Assembly: GCA_045579665.1 (NCBI GenBank) | Contig: JAZNMO010000041.1 | Span: forward strand, 1-64,000 | DNA: 64,000 bases | Direction: 5' to 3' | From: COE1 sp045579665 | GTDB taxonomy: Bacteria; Bacillota; Clostridia; Lachnospirales; Lachnospiraceae | The notes under the pieces: generated by a model | The model's database searches: none | The model's input: only the letters and a program-made list of their open reading frames with translations | What the model was told of the DNA's origin: nothing | Made by a program: the position numbers and the translations under genes | Shown: positions 1 to 7,452 of the stretch, in pieces | Layout: each line of letters starts with the position of its first letter | Numbering within the stretch: position 1 is the first letter of the stretch

Positions 1-140
1 AATATTGTCAGTTAATTATAATTATAATCTTTTACCGTATCTTAGTCGGGAGTGCTTCACTCGAATGATTCACTTTATCAACATGAGCCATGCTGATTCT
101 TGTTTAACTTCCATCACTTTCGAGCACTTTCCTATATCAT

Positions 141-201
141 AAAAAAAGACGATAACTTCCGTCTGCGAGCTAGCTCGCGCCGAAATTATCGTCCTTTTTT
201 T
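141..201. terminator. Bidirectional intrinsic terminator after kduI
   Basis: A long inverted repeat: A-run plus GACGATAA on the left pairs with TTATCGTC plus T-run on the right, and the loop holds the perfect 14-bp palindrome GCGAGCTAGCTCGC. Flanking A and T tracts let it work on either strand. It lies 26 bp past the kduI stop. Bases 1-140 show no gene, RNA or repeat that I can support. Confidence 0.85.
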
Positions 202-227
202 GCATGGCTCATCGCTCACGCATGTAT

Positions 228-1088
228 TTACATAATTTCCTGATTTCTTACGCCGTCCATATCGTCGAATGCCTGGTTCTCACCAACCATACCCCAGATG
301 AATGTGTAAGCACGGCTGCCTGAACCTGAGTGGATAGACCAGCTTGGAGAAATAACAGCCTGCTCGTTTCTCATAACGATATGTCTTGTCTCCTGTGGCT
401 CTCCCATATAATGCATAACGAATGCATCCTCTGGCATATCAAAGTATAAATAAACCTCCATACGTCTGTCATGTGTATGGCAAGGCATTGTATTCCATAC
501 GCTACCCGGTTTAAGACATGTCATACCCATAACAAGCTGACAGCTCTCAACCTGACCAGGTAAGATGTACTTGTTGATAACTCTGTGGTTTGCATCCTCA
601 AGACATCCTAACTCTACCTTATTCTCATCCTTAATAATTACAACATCCTCAGAAGGTGTTCCTTCAGGCTTAATTAACTTAGTTGGATAAGCCTTGTGTG
701 CAGGTGCACTATGGAAATAGAACTTTGCAGGGTTCTTAGCATCTGCAGACTCAAATGTAATATCCTTAGAGCCCATACCGATATACATACCTTCCTTATG
801 TCCTACCTCATACTTCTTACCATCAATAGTAATAATACCTGCAGGTCCGATATTAATCACACCAAGCTCTCTTCTCTGGCAGAAATAATCTGCTCTAAGC
901 TCGTCTCCTGCTGTTAATACGATTGGCTCTACAGGTACTGCTGAACCTGTGATAATACGGTCGATATGACTGTATACTAACTTAATCTCTCCTACCTTGA
1001 ATAAATCATCAATTAAAAACTCTTCTCTTAATCTCTCAGTTGTATAATGCTTTACGTCTTTTGGTGACGCCGCTGTACGAAGCTCCAT
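228..1088 (-). CDS. kduI: 5-dehydro-4-deoxy-D-glucuronate isomerase (KduI)
   Basis: Converts 5-keto-4-deoxyuronate, released from unsaturated galacturonate oligomers, to 2,5-diketo-3-deoxygluconate (EC 5.3.1.17) in the cytosol. The protein matches KduI along its whole length: an early YSHIDRII stretch, RRELGVINIG, then the cupin metal site in MPCHTHDRRMEVY and the distal histidine in SWSIHSGSG, ending VGENQAFDDMD. At 286 residues it is slightly longer than the roughly 278 of E. coli KduI. An ATG three codons further upstream sits directly on the GGAAGG ribosome site, so I prefer the ATG at 1088, which is 9 nt from it. It is divergent from the LacI-type regulator and lies near uxaC, which fits a pectin/uronate regulon. 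Confidence 0.95.
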   Translation of the reverse strand: MELRTAASPKDVKHYTTERLREEFLIDDLFKVGEIKLVYSHIDRIITGSAVPVEPIVLTAGDELRADYFCQRRELGVINIGPAGIITIDGKKYEVGHKEGMYIGMGSKDITFESADAKNPAKFYFHSAPAHKAYPTKLIKPEGTPSEDVVIIKDENKVELGCLEDANHRVINKYILPGQVESCQLVMGMTCLKPGSVWNTMPCHTHDRRMEVYLYFDMPEDAFVMHYMGEPQETRHIVMRNEQAVISPSWSIHSGSGSRAYTFIWGMVGENQAFDDMDGVRNQEIM

Positions 1089-1128
1089 ACCTTTCATCCT
1101 TCCTTTTATCTCACATTTTGTTTCGTTA

Positions 1129-1142
1129 TGAAACTGTTTTCA
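1129..1142. promoter_or_regulatory. LacI/CcpA-type operator in the kduI promoter
   Basis: TGAAACTGTTTTCA fits the cre/LacI consensus TGWNANCGNTNWCA at all fixed positions except the central C. It touches the predicted kduI -10 box on its downstream side. It is enclosed by a wider perfect inverted repeat, GTTATGAA at 1125-1132 and TTCATAAC at 1149-1156. The binding protein (the adjacent LacI-family regulator or CcpA) is inferred. Confidence 0.6.
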
Positions 1143-1170
1143 TTTTACTTCATAACCCCCTTTGCGTCAA
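1142..1170 (-). promoter_or_regulatory. kduI promoter
   Basis: On the minus strand, -35 TTGACG (1165-1170), exactly 17 bp, then -10 TAAAAT (1142-1147). Transcription would begin about 45 nt upstream of the preferred kduI start and run directly into the operator at 1129-1142. Confidence 0.65.
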
Positions 1171-1214
1171 TCAATCTTTGGCTTTTATAAATTTGTTTAT
1201 TTTTTAACATTTGC

Positions 1215-1243
1215 TTGATTTTAGCCTGTTTCCGTAGTACAAT
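1215..1243 (+). promoter_or_regulatory. Promoter of the LacI-family regulator gene
   Basis: -35 TTGATT (1215-1220), 17 bp spacer, -10 TACAAT (1238-1243). The perfect cre-type palindrome at 1256-1269 starts about where transcription would begin, which fits repression or autoregulation. Confidence 0.65.
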
Positions 1244-1255
1244 TTGAAGTGGTTA

Positions 1256-1269
1256 TGATAGCGCTTACA
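1256..1269. promoter_or_regulatory. Perfect cre/LacI-type operator
   Basis: TGATAGCGCTTACA satisfies every fixed position of the cre consensus TGWNANCGNTNWCA. It lies 13 bp after the -10 box of the regulator promoter. It could be a CcpA site or the operator of the LacI-type regulator itself; the sequence cannot tell these apart because both proteins share the CG-centred palindrome. Confidence 0.7.
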
Positions 1270-1376
1270 TACCCCTTTTTACATGAGGTTTTAAGCGGCA
1301 TAGCTTACATAGTTTTACCTACGATTGAACAGCTTCCAGTGGGGCTTTCCTTAGTAGTACAGAAAGGATTTTGATT

Positions 1377-2381
1377 ATGACTATCTATGATATCTCAGAG
1401 AAAGCCGGTGTATCTATCGCAACTGTATCCCGTGTCTTGAACGGTTCTGAGAATGTCAGCCCCGAAACCCGTAAAAAGGTGCTTGCTGTCATTGATGCCT
1501 GCGATTACACACCGAACGCATTTGCACGCGGTCTTGGTCTGAACACCATGAATTCCATCGGTATTTTATGTGCGGATTCGTCCGACCTTTATCTTGCCAA
1601 CGCCGTATATCACATTGAACAGGAGCTTCGAGCAAATAATTACAACTGTATTTTATGTTGTACCGGTTACAAGCTTGAAGACAAGAAGAAGTTTTTGAAC
1701 CTCTTGGTAAATAAGAAGGTTGACAGTGTAATTCTCGTAGGTTCTAACTTTATATCTAATAATGACGCTGAGAATGACTATATCCGTGAGGCAGCCAAGG
1801 AGATTCCTGTTCTCCTTCTGAATGCAGACTTTGATTATGAGAATGTTTATTGCAGTCTTTGCGATGACTTTAAGTCAACCCTGCAGGCCACCTCTTCTTT
1901 GATTGCATCAGGCAGAAAGGATATTTTATATTTGTATAACTCCAAGTCATATTCGGCTATCAGAAAGCTTTCAGGCTATCAGAGTGCTTTAACACAGCAC
2001 AATATCCCACTTCGTATGGAGTACATGCAGTACTTCCCTGAGGATCATGCGAATCTGACTGCCATTTCTGATTTTCTTGCGAATCTTGACCCGGCGATTC
2101 AGTTTGATGCCGTTGTTGCTGCCGATGATAATCTTGCAATCGGTGCCATCAAATATGCACATAAGAAGGGCTTAAAGATTCCTGAGGATTTGGCTGTTAT
2201 CGGTTATAATAACTCCATTTTAAGTACCTGCTGTGAGCCTGAGCTTACCAGTGTTGATAACCGTTTGGACACACTTTGTCACCACATTGTTAACACACTG
2301 ATTGGTATTTTAGGTCACAAGGAGATGCCGCAGAAGGTTATCTTCTCCGGCGAGTTAATTAAGAGAGGTACCACTCTCTAG
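1377..2381 (+). CDS. LacI-family transcriptional regulator
   Basis: A DNA-binding repressor with an N-terminal LacI helix-turn-helix (IYDISEKAGVSIATVSRVLNG, residues about 3-23), a hinge region, and a periplasmic-binding-protein-like sugar-sensing core ending in the usual DLAVIGYNN and SGELIKRGTT motifs. The ATG at 1377, 8 nt after AAAGGA, is the likely start; a TTG two codons upstream is too close to that site. Its place between kduI and uxaC suggests that it controls uronate catabolism (a KdgR/UxuR-like role), with a uronate or keto-deoxy sugar as effector. That role is inferred from context only. The perfect palindrome upstream suggests autoregulation. An intrinsic terminator follows directly. 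Confidence 0.9.
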   Translation: MTIYDISEKAGVSIATVSRVLNGSENVSPETRKKVLAVIDACDYTPNAFARGLGLNTMNSIGILCADSSDLYLANAVYHIEQELRANNYNCILCCTGYKLEDKKKFLNLLVNKKVDSVILVGSNFISNNDAENDYIREAAKEIPVLLLNADFDYENVYCSLCDDFKSTLQATSSLIASGRKDILYLYNSKSYSAIRKLSGYQSALTQHNIPLRMEYMQYFPEDHANLTAISDFLANLDPAIQFDAVVAADDNLAIGAIKYAHKKGLKIPEDLAVIGYNNSILSTCCEPELTSVDNRLDTLCHHIVNTLIGILGHKEMPQKVIFSGELIKRGTTL

Positions 2382-2397
2382 GATTTTATATGATAAT

Positions 2398-2438
2398 AAA
2401 AGTGCCTTACTGGCATGGTCCGTAGCAGGCACTTTTTT
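2398..2438 (+). terminator. Intrinsic terminator after the LacI-type gene
   Basis: AAAGTGCCT pairs with AGGCACTTT around an 18-20 nt loop and is followed by a T-run. It lies 17 nt after the stop codon and separates the regulator from uxaC. Confidence 0.8.
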
Positions 2439-2488
2439 ATATTAAACTTATACCCAACTTAAAAAATATAATTATAGGAGGAATACCC

Positions 2489-3904
2489 ATGAAAAATTTT
2501 ATGGATAAGGATTTCTTGTTACAGACTGAAACTGCTTGCAAGCTTTATCACAGTTTCGCTGAAACAACACCAATCCTTGACTATCACTGCCATATTAATC
2601 CGGCAGAGATTGCAAATGACAGAAAGTTCGACAATATCACACAGGTATGGCTTGGTGGCGACCACTATAAGTGGCGTTTTATGCGTTCCTGCGGTGTTGA
2701 TGAGAAATACATGACAGGAGATGCTTCTGATAAGGAGAAGTTCTTCAAGTGGGCTGAGTGTGTAGGTAAGGCTATCGGTAACCCTCTTTACCACTGGACA
2801 CACCTTGAGTTACAGCGTTACTTCGGCTACAATGGCGTTCTTAACAAGAACACAGCTGAGGAGGTTTGGAATCTTTGTAATGCTAAGCTTCAGGAGAGCT
2901 CAATGAGCGTTCGCGGCTTGATTAAGCAGTCTAACGTTACATTAATCTGTACAACAGATGACCCTATCGACTCTCTTGAATATCACAAGGCTATCGCTGA
3001 GGATGACACATTTGATGTACAGGTTCTTCCTGCATGGAGACCTGACAAGGCTATGAATATCGAGAAGCCAGATTACTTTGATTATCTTGCTAAATTATCT
3101 GCTGTAAGCGGTATCGAGATTAATACTTTTGCAGATATGAAGGCTGCTCTTGTTAACAGACTTGACTTCTTCGCATCTATGGGATGTTCTGTATCTGACC
3201 ATGCACTTGAGTACGTTATGTACCAGCCTGCAACAGATGCTGAGATTGAAGCCATCTTTGCTAAGAGAAAGAGCGGGGAAACCGTTACAAGAGAAGAGGA
3301 ATTACAGTTCAAGACTGCATTCATGGTATTCATGGGCAAGCAGTATCACAGATTGAACTGGGTAATGCAGCTTCACTATGGCTGCAAGCGTGACAACAAT
3401 ACTCTTCGTTACGCTCAGCTCGGACCTGACACAGGTTATGACTGTATCAACAACTACGCTCCATCTGCTCAGCTTGCAGACTTCTTAAATGCACTGATTA
3501 CAACAGATGAGCTTCCAAAGACTATCATCTACAGCTTGAATCCTAACGACAATCAGGCTATCGGTACTATCCTTGGATGCTTCCAGGATTCTACAGCTTG
3601 CGCTAAGATTCAGCAGGGTTCTGCTTGGTGGTTTAACGACCATAAGACAGGTATGCAGGACCAGATGATTTCACTTGCTAACCTTGGTAACCTTTCAGGC
3701 TTCGTTGGTATGTTAACAGACTCTCGTAGCTTCTTATCTTACACAAGACATGAGTACTTCAGACGTATTATGTGTAACTTAATCGGTAACTGGGTTGAGG
3801 AAGGCGAATTCGCTAACGATATGGAAATCCTTGAAGAGATCGTTAAGGGTATTTCATACAACAATGCAGTGAAGTATTTCGGATTTGATTTAGAGACAAA
3901 ATAA
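2489..3904 (+). CDS. uxaC: Glucuronate/galacturonate isomerase (UxaC)
   Basis: Isomerises D-galacturonate to D-tagaturonate or D-glucuronate to D-fructuronate (EC 5.3.1.12), the first intracellular step for free uronates. The 471-residue length is standard. Family hallmarks are the metal-binding DYHCHINP near residue 31, TTDDP, the R-P-D segment of LPAWRPDKAM, and the C-terminal GMLTDSRSFLSYTRHEYFRRI. AGGAGG ends about 6 nt before the ATG. It lies 107 bp after the LacI-type gene behind a terminator. I do not see a convincing own promoter in the short gap, so read-through is possible. With kduI it covers the saturated and unsaturated uronate branches of pectin use. Confidence 0.95.
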   Translation: MKNFMDKDFLLQTETACKLYHSFAETTPILDYHCHINPAEIANDRKFDNITQVWLGGDHYKWRFMRSCGVDEKYMTGDASDKEKFFKWAECVGKAIGNPLYHWTHLELQRYFGYNGVLNKNTAEEVWNLCNAKLQESSMSVRGLIKQSNVTLICTTDDPIDSLEYHKAIAEDDTFDVQVLPAWRPDKAMNIEKPDYFDYLAKLSAVSGIEINTFADMKAALVNRLDFFASMGCSVSDHALEYVMYQPATDAEIEAIFAKRKSGETVTREEELQFKTAFMVFMGKQYHRLNWVMQLHYGCKRDNNTLRYAQLGPDTGYDCINNYAPSAQLADFLNALITTDELPKTIIYSLNPNDNQAIGTILGCFQDSTACAKIQQGSAWWFNDHKTGMQDQMISLANLGNLSGFVGMLTDSRSFLSYTRHEYFRRIMCNLIGNWVEEGEFANDMEILEEIVKGISYNNAVKYFGFDLETK

Positions 3905-3948
3905 ACCCTCTTGGGACACAAAAGTAAACTTGTGCCATTAGGTGCATA

Positions 3949-3985
3949 AAAGCACACTGCTTTCTTTTGGCAGTGTGCTTTTTAA
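3949..3985 (+). terminator. Intrinsic terminator after uxaC
   Basis: AAAGCACACTGC pairs perfectly with GCAGTGTGCTTT over a 9-nt loop, followed by TTTAAT. It lies 45 nt after the stop. Confidence 0.85.
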
Positions 3986-4072
3986 TACTACAGAAAACTA
4001 ATCTCTTTATTCTCACAACATATAAAGAAATACATGTAAAATTATATAACTAAGTATTTACATGCACTATCT

Positions 4073-4309
4073 CTATACCGGTCCCGTACATAGAGCTCCT
4101 AGCGAAGAAAAAGTCGTTATGGATGCAAGTAACACTTGAGCTCCCTGTTCACGTGTTCCTCCCGCTGCTGCTATTCCTGCCAAACCTATATAACCTACTA
4201 CTGTTCCAGCCATATATCCAATAACAAATCCTCCAACTCCGCCGCCATTTAGCCCATCTAATTCATCAACACTCATATCCATGAATATTTTCTCCTGATA
4301 CAATTCCAT
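4073..4309 (-). CDS. Double-glycine-leader bacteriocin-like peptide
   Basis: A 78-residue precursor. The leader ends MSVDELDGLNGG, matching the class II/ComC rule at every key position (hydrophobic -12, S -11, E -8, L -7, L -4, GG). Cleavage after GG would leave about 55 residues that are glycine-rich and hydrophobic with GxxxG spacing (GVGGFVIGYMAGTVVGYIG) and one cysteine near the C-terminus, as in two-peptide membrane-inserting bacteriocins. It starts 3 nt after the stop of the PH-domain gene, with AGAGGA upstream, so the two are one transcript. No peptidase-containing exporter lies in the window, so export would need a distant PCAT-type transporter. Target and activity are unknown. Confidence 0.75.
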   Translation of the reverse strand: MELYQEKIFMDMSVDELDGLNGGGVGGFVIGYMAGTVVGYIGLAGIAAAGGTREQGAQVLLASITTFSSLGALCTGPV

Positions 4310-4312
4310 ATA

Positions 4313-4723
4313 TTATTCCTCTCTTTCTTTACAAAGCGCCATCAAATGTCGCTCTAATTCATCGATATTTCGAGGAGCTATATTCATTTTTTTATTATCT
4401 TTAAATACTATTTGTAACTGAACACTGGATGGTGCCAAAAAAGAATAACATCCAATTTTTCTCTGTATTTTTTTTATTTCTTCCAATCTTATTATATTAG
4501 AAAAAAAACAGGACTTTATAATTAATTCAGTCTCTGTACATATATATTTTATCGAAAGCATATTACCTAACACAAAAGCATAAATGCCCCCTGACAAAAT
4601 AATAATCCATATAACTTCCCAATAATTTATTGTTTCTTGTGTCAATTTATTGACAACCCAAAAAAATATCATCAAAATAGGGACTGTTATAATGTGTGTG
4701 TCATAGTTAGCTTTAAACACCAT
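4313..4723 (-). CDS. Two-TM, PH-domain-like membrane protein (possible immunity)
   Basis: A 136-residue protein with two predicted membrane segments (residues about 9-25 and 35-55) followed by a small beta-rich region (YICTETELIIKSCFF..IIRLEEIKKIQ..) that resembles the bacterial PH domain of short membrane proteins. It sits between two bacteriocin-like precursors in one transcript, with GAGGAG before its ATG. An immunity or export-accessory role is inferred purely from position. I do not recognise a named family with certainty. The gene is AT-rich, with lysine, isoleucine and asparagine use above that of the flanking metabolic genes. Confidence 0.65.
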   Translation of the reverse strand: MVFKANYDTHIITVPILMIFFWVVNKLTQETINYWEVIWIIILSGGIYAFVLGNMLSIKYICTETELIIKSCFFSNIIRLEEIKKIQRKIGCYSFLAPSSVQLQIVFKDNKKMNIAPRNIDELERHLMALCKEREE

Positions 4724-4797
4724 CTCTATACTTCTCCTCGTATGCTAATGCCTAATAATAAGTTTCAACTCCAATACATAGTGTTAATTCTAGCTTA

Positions 4798-5076
4798 TTA
4801 TTTAGACATTTCACTAATTAAATATCCAACTCCAGCAGCAACTACCTCTCCAACCGCTATTGTAACTACTGTTCCTACTACCTTACCTACATCTCCACCT
4901 ATTTTTGCTCCTATTGGTCCTCCAACTGCGCCACCTACTACTGCACCTACAGTCAATAACGAGGCGCTAACTATCACTGCTGTTACAGTTGAAACTGCGT
5001 CACCACCATCTAATTGCAACATTTCCTCTTGTGTTAATTCATCAAATCCATTACTTAATACTAATTCCATTTCCAA
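4798..5076 (-). CDS. Double-glycine-leader bacteriocin-like peptide
   Basis: A 92-residue precursor, first gene of the small minus-strand locus. The leader ends LTQEEMLQLDGG, again matching the double-glycine consensus (L -12, T -11, E -8, M -7, L -4, GG). The predicted mature part of 67 residues is almost wholly small and hydrophobic with repeated GxxxG-type spacings (VGAVVGGAVGGPIGAKIGG), as in class IIb pore-forming peptides, and ends with the short polar tail SEMSK. AAGGAG is 7 nt before the ATG. With the 78-residue peptide it could form a two-component bacteriocin. Whether they act together is inferred. Confidence 0.8.
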   Translation of the reverse strand: MEMELVLSNGFDELTQEEMLQLDGGDAVSTVTAVIVSASLLTVGAVVGGAVGGPIGAKIGGDVGKVVGTVVTIAVGEVVAAGVGYLISEMSK

Positions 5077-5102
5077 TCTCCTTCTTCATTATATTTTATT
5101 TA

Positions 5103-5152
5103 CACTTATATGAAAAAGTGATATTCTTTTCCTAGGTACTTTTTCATAAGTG
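5103..5152 (-). promoter_or_regulatory. Long inverted repeat before the bacteriocin locus
   Basis: CACTTATATGAAAAAGT (5103-5119) and ACTTTTTCATAAGTG (5138-5152) are almost perfectly complementary, with an 18-nt centre. It lies 27-76 nt upstream of the first peptide start. There is no clear T-run on the minus side. It may be a regulator site or a leader hairpin. Confidence 0.5.
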
Positions 5153-5163
5153 CTTTGTGATTT

Positions 5164-5203
5164 GGACTCTGAGGTTTTCGCGAATTTGTCAGAGTCCTTT
5201 TAT
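5164..5203 (+). terminator. Hairpin with T-tail upstream of the bacteriocin locus
   Basis: GGACTCTGA (5164-5172) pairs perfectly with TCAGAGTCC (5189-5197), then TTTTATAT on the plus strand. No plus-strand gene lies before it, so it may be a relic terminator or part of the bacteriocin control region. Bases 5310-5357 carry a 21-bp direct repeat (TTTTTTGTAATGAACGGTCT, twice) that touches the end of the ROK gene. Confidence 0.5.
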
Positions 5204-5359
5204 ATATACAGTAAGTTTTCACTTACACTGTATCAAATGTTCTACGTCTCTAACATCCTATTCGTAATTTGCATTTACATAAATATCGTATCACTCTCTA
5301 CTTCTAAGTACAATTTTTTTTGTAATGAACGGTCTTTTTTTTGTAATGAACGGTCTTCT

Positions 5360-6223
5360 CTACACATTCATAGCCAGCACTGCCGCACCCAAGATTCCTT
5401 GGTTGTCCTCCAGACTAGCAGGTACAATATAGGTATCCATATCTGCAAGCTCCCGTGTGTCATAGTAGTGATTCAATATCTCTGCTACTTTCTCACGAAT
5501 CAGAGGAAATAACTGCTCTTGATGCATCACGCCGCCGCCCAATATAATCTTCTGCGGACTTAATGTCAGAATCAAATTCATAAGCCCTTTGGCAATATAT
5601 TCACTCTCAAGCTCCCAGACAATCTGGTTATCCACAAGCTCATAAGCCTTCCTTCCCCATCTGGCTTCGATAGAAGGACCTGATGCCAAGCCTTCAAAGC
5701 AGCTGTCATGATAAGGACATACACTCTGACCTCTGTCCGCCAGTCTCTTCGTAATCAATATATGTCCCGCTTCTGGGTGCATCATACCATGCAATAGCTT
5801 CCCTTCCACTGCGATTCCGGCTCCAATCCCTGTTCCGATTGTAACATATATAACATTCCCTATGCCCTTTGCGCATCCATAGGTCATTTCACCAAGACAA
5901 GCCGCATTCACATCAGTATCCAGACTAACAGGCAAGCAAAGTCCCTTATGTAAGGCTTCTACCAAGTTATAATTCTTCCATGCAAGCTTCGGAGTATTCA
6001 TAATACATCCATAAGTTGGCGAAGTCTTCACTACGTCTACGGGGCCAAAGGAACCAACTCCTACTGCCTTTATATCCTTCCCCTTAAGAAAATCTATCAT
6101 TTGCGGCATCGTTTCCTCCGGTGTCGTCGTGGGTATCGTAATCTTCTCCTTTATTTCTCCCTTATCTTCTACCACCGCAACTACCATCTTTGTTCCGCCC
6201 GCTTCTATTGCACCATATAACAT
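5360..6223 (-). CDS. ROK-family fructokinase
   Basis: An ATP-dependent sugar kinase, most like the zinc-containing ROK fructokinases (EC 2.7.1.4; ScrK/GmuE type). It carries N-terminal phosphate-loop residues (GAIEAGGTKMV), the GVGSFGP and SLDTDVNAACLGE substrate segments, the ATP-loop VTIGTGIGAGI, and the ROK zinc cluster spread over HPEAGH...CPYHDSC. The 287-residue length is normal. AAGGAGGAAG precedes the ATG. It is last in a minus-strand run after the O-acetylation genes, separated from them by a 13-bp perfect hairpin. Mannokinase or glucokinase activity cannot be excluded from sequence. Confidence 0.85.
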   Translation of the reverse strand: MLYGAIEAGGTKMVVAVVEDKGEIKEKITIPTTTPEETMPQMIDFLKGKDIKAVGVGSFGPVDVVKTSPTYGCIMNTPKLAWKNYNLVEALHKGLCLPVSLDTDVNAACLGEMTYGCAKGIGNVIYVTIGTGIGAGIAVEGKLLHGMMHPEAGHILITKRLADRGQSVCPYHDSCFEGLASGPSIEARWGRKAYELVDNQIVWELESEYIAKGLMNLILTLSPQKIILGGGVMHQEQLFPLIREKVAEILNHYYDTRELADMDTYIVPASLEDNQGILGAAVLAMNV

Positions 6224-6253
6224 TACAACTTCCTCCTTACATATATTATGAAT

Positions 6254-6284
6254 GACTGATTGTAACCATTCGTTACAATCAGTC
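6254..6284 (-). other. Perfect 13-bp hairpin over the DHHW stop codon
   Basis: GACTGATTGTAAC (6254-6266) and GTTACAATCAGTC (6272-6284) form a perfect stem with a 5-nt loop. It overlaps the stop codon of the upstream gene and has no T-run on the minus side. It may stabilise or partly terminate the upstream mRNA before the ROK gene. Confidence 0.55.
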
Positions 6285-7391
6285 TCTTAACATCGTACTA
6301 TTATTCAAAACCAATGGATTATATAAGAACAATACATCCGCATCTGTAAAATCAACAAAATTGCCCAAAAAGCCTGCACTTACATATCTTGTATCAATTA
6401 ACACAATCTCACGATAAGCATTGGTTAATAATGGCGCAAGACTACTGGTAAAGGAATCCCTAAAGATAATCAGTCTGCCATCACCTGCTGCCCTTGGACT
6501 TGTAATTGTCTGGATTGCCACCGCTCCGCCAAGATAAATATTGTACTTATCCATCAATGTCTCATCCTCGAGCAAATCAAGCTCATATACCGGCTTTGTC
6601 TGATTCGTTTCCACATTAAAATGTGTTGCCGCATCGATTACCTCATTGGTCAGATAGTACATACTCTCTGCCGGTAATGCCAGTGCAGACTGCCCATAAT
6701 ACACTCCATAGAAATCCGGAATCTCCTGCTGCTCAAACTCCGTCATCACATAATCCGTAAATCCCATATGCCCTGCCAGACGCTCTACTGTCTCTCCCAG
6801 ACGCTCCTGTCTCCAATGCGTATCTGTTGTATAATAATCTTCCACAGTCAGAGTATCCCATATCGGAATATACTCCATACCACTCAGCTGTTCCTGCATA
6901 AGAGCCTCTAATCTCTCATAATCCAACGAAGGATATCCATTCTCCTTAGCCAGAAAATAATTCTTATCCGGCACAATGGCATAATACACATCTGCTTTCG
7001 GAAAATACTTTTCATGCAAGGCTGTCATCTTTTTCGCGGCCTTAACAATACTTGTCTCATTCATCGGATATTCCAGCTTTGCAGCATGACCATCCACAAC
7101 ATAAATATCATTATTCTCTTTCTGCGCCAATATATCATATACAAAGAAGGCCTTCATTCCTCTAAAGGCTTCTCTAAAAGGAAAATGCTCTAAAAGATAA
7201 GACTCTAAGTCCTGCATATAGCTTGCATCCCTGATTCCTTCCCAAGTAAGCTCCGGCATATTCTGCAAATGACGCCGCTCAGCAATAGAATACTCAGCCT
7301 TGGGAAGCATCAAAAAGAGAACTGCCATTCCACCCAGGAATACTAAAAATAAACCGGTAAATATTCTGTTTATCAGATTTTCCCACTTCAT
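6279..7391 (-). CDS. DHHW-family (AlgX/AlgJ-like) exported protein
   Basis: About 370 residues. One N-terminal membrane anchor is followed by an SGNH/AlgX-like extracytoplasmic domain with the family motif TTDTHWR (near residue 195) and a later serine segment IIFRDSFTSS. Such proteins take the acyl group passed out by an MBOAT partner and acetylate extracellular polysaccharide. It lies 49 bp downstream of the MBOAT gene on the same strand. The start is uncertain: a GTG four codons earlier sits 1 nt from GGAAAGG, while the ATG at 7391 is 12-13 nt away; I prefer the ATG. The substrate glycan is not shown by the sequence. Confidence 0.85.
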   Translation of the reverse strand: MKWENLINRIFTGLFLVFLGGMAVLFLMLPKAEYSIAERRHLQNMPELTWEGIRDASYMQDLESYLLEHFPFREAFRGMKAFFVYDILAQKENNDIYVVDGHAAKLEYPMNETSIVKAAKKMTALHEKYFPKADVYYAIVPDKNYFLAKENGYPSLDYERLEALMQEQLSGMEYIPIWDTLTVEDYYTTDTHWRQERLGETVERLAGHMGFTDYVMTEFEQQEIPDFYGVYYGQSALALPAESMYYLTNEVIDAATHFNVETNQTKPVYELDLLEDETLMDKYNIYLGGAVAIQTITSPRAAGDGRLIIFRDSFTSSLAPLLTNAYREIVLIDTRYVSAGFLGNFVDFTDADVLFLYNPLVLNNSTMLRD

Positions 7392-7452
7392 ACCGCCAAT
7401 CACACCTTTCCAATGCCTGCATACCTTAGGGTGCAGGTCCTACTGCATCTAC

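Noticed and set aside
1..140. End of a gene off the left edge
   Set aside because: All frames are broken within short distance on both strands. No product is recognisable.
2439..2488. Own promoter for uxaC
   Set aside because: TATAAT at 2469-2474 abuts the ribosome site, so a transcript from it would lack that site. No other clear pair was found.
4637..5113. 158-codon plus-strand frame across the bacteriocin locus
   Set aside because: It is the complement of the glycine/valine-rich peptide gene (poly-Pro/Thr product) and lacks a ribosome site. The minus-strand genes have good sites and leaders.
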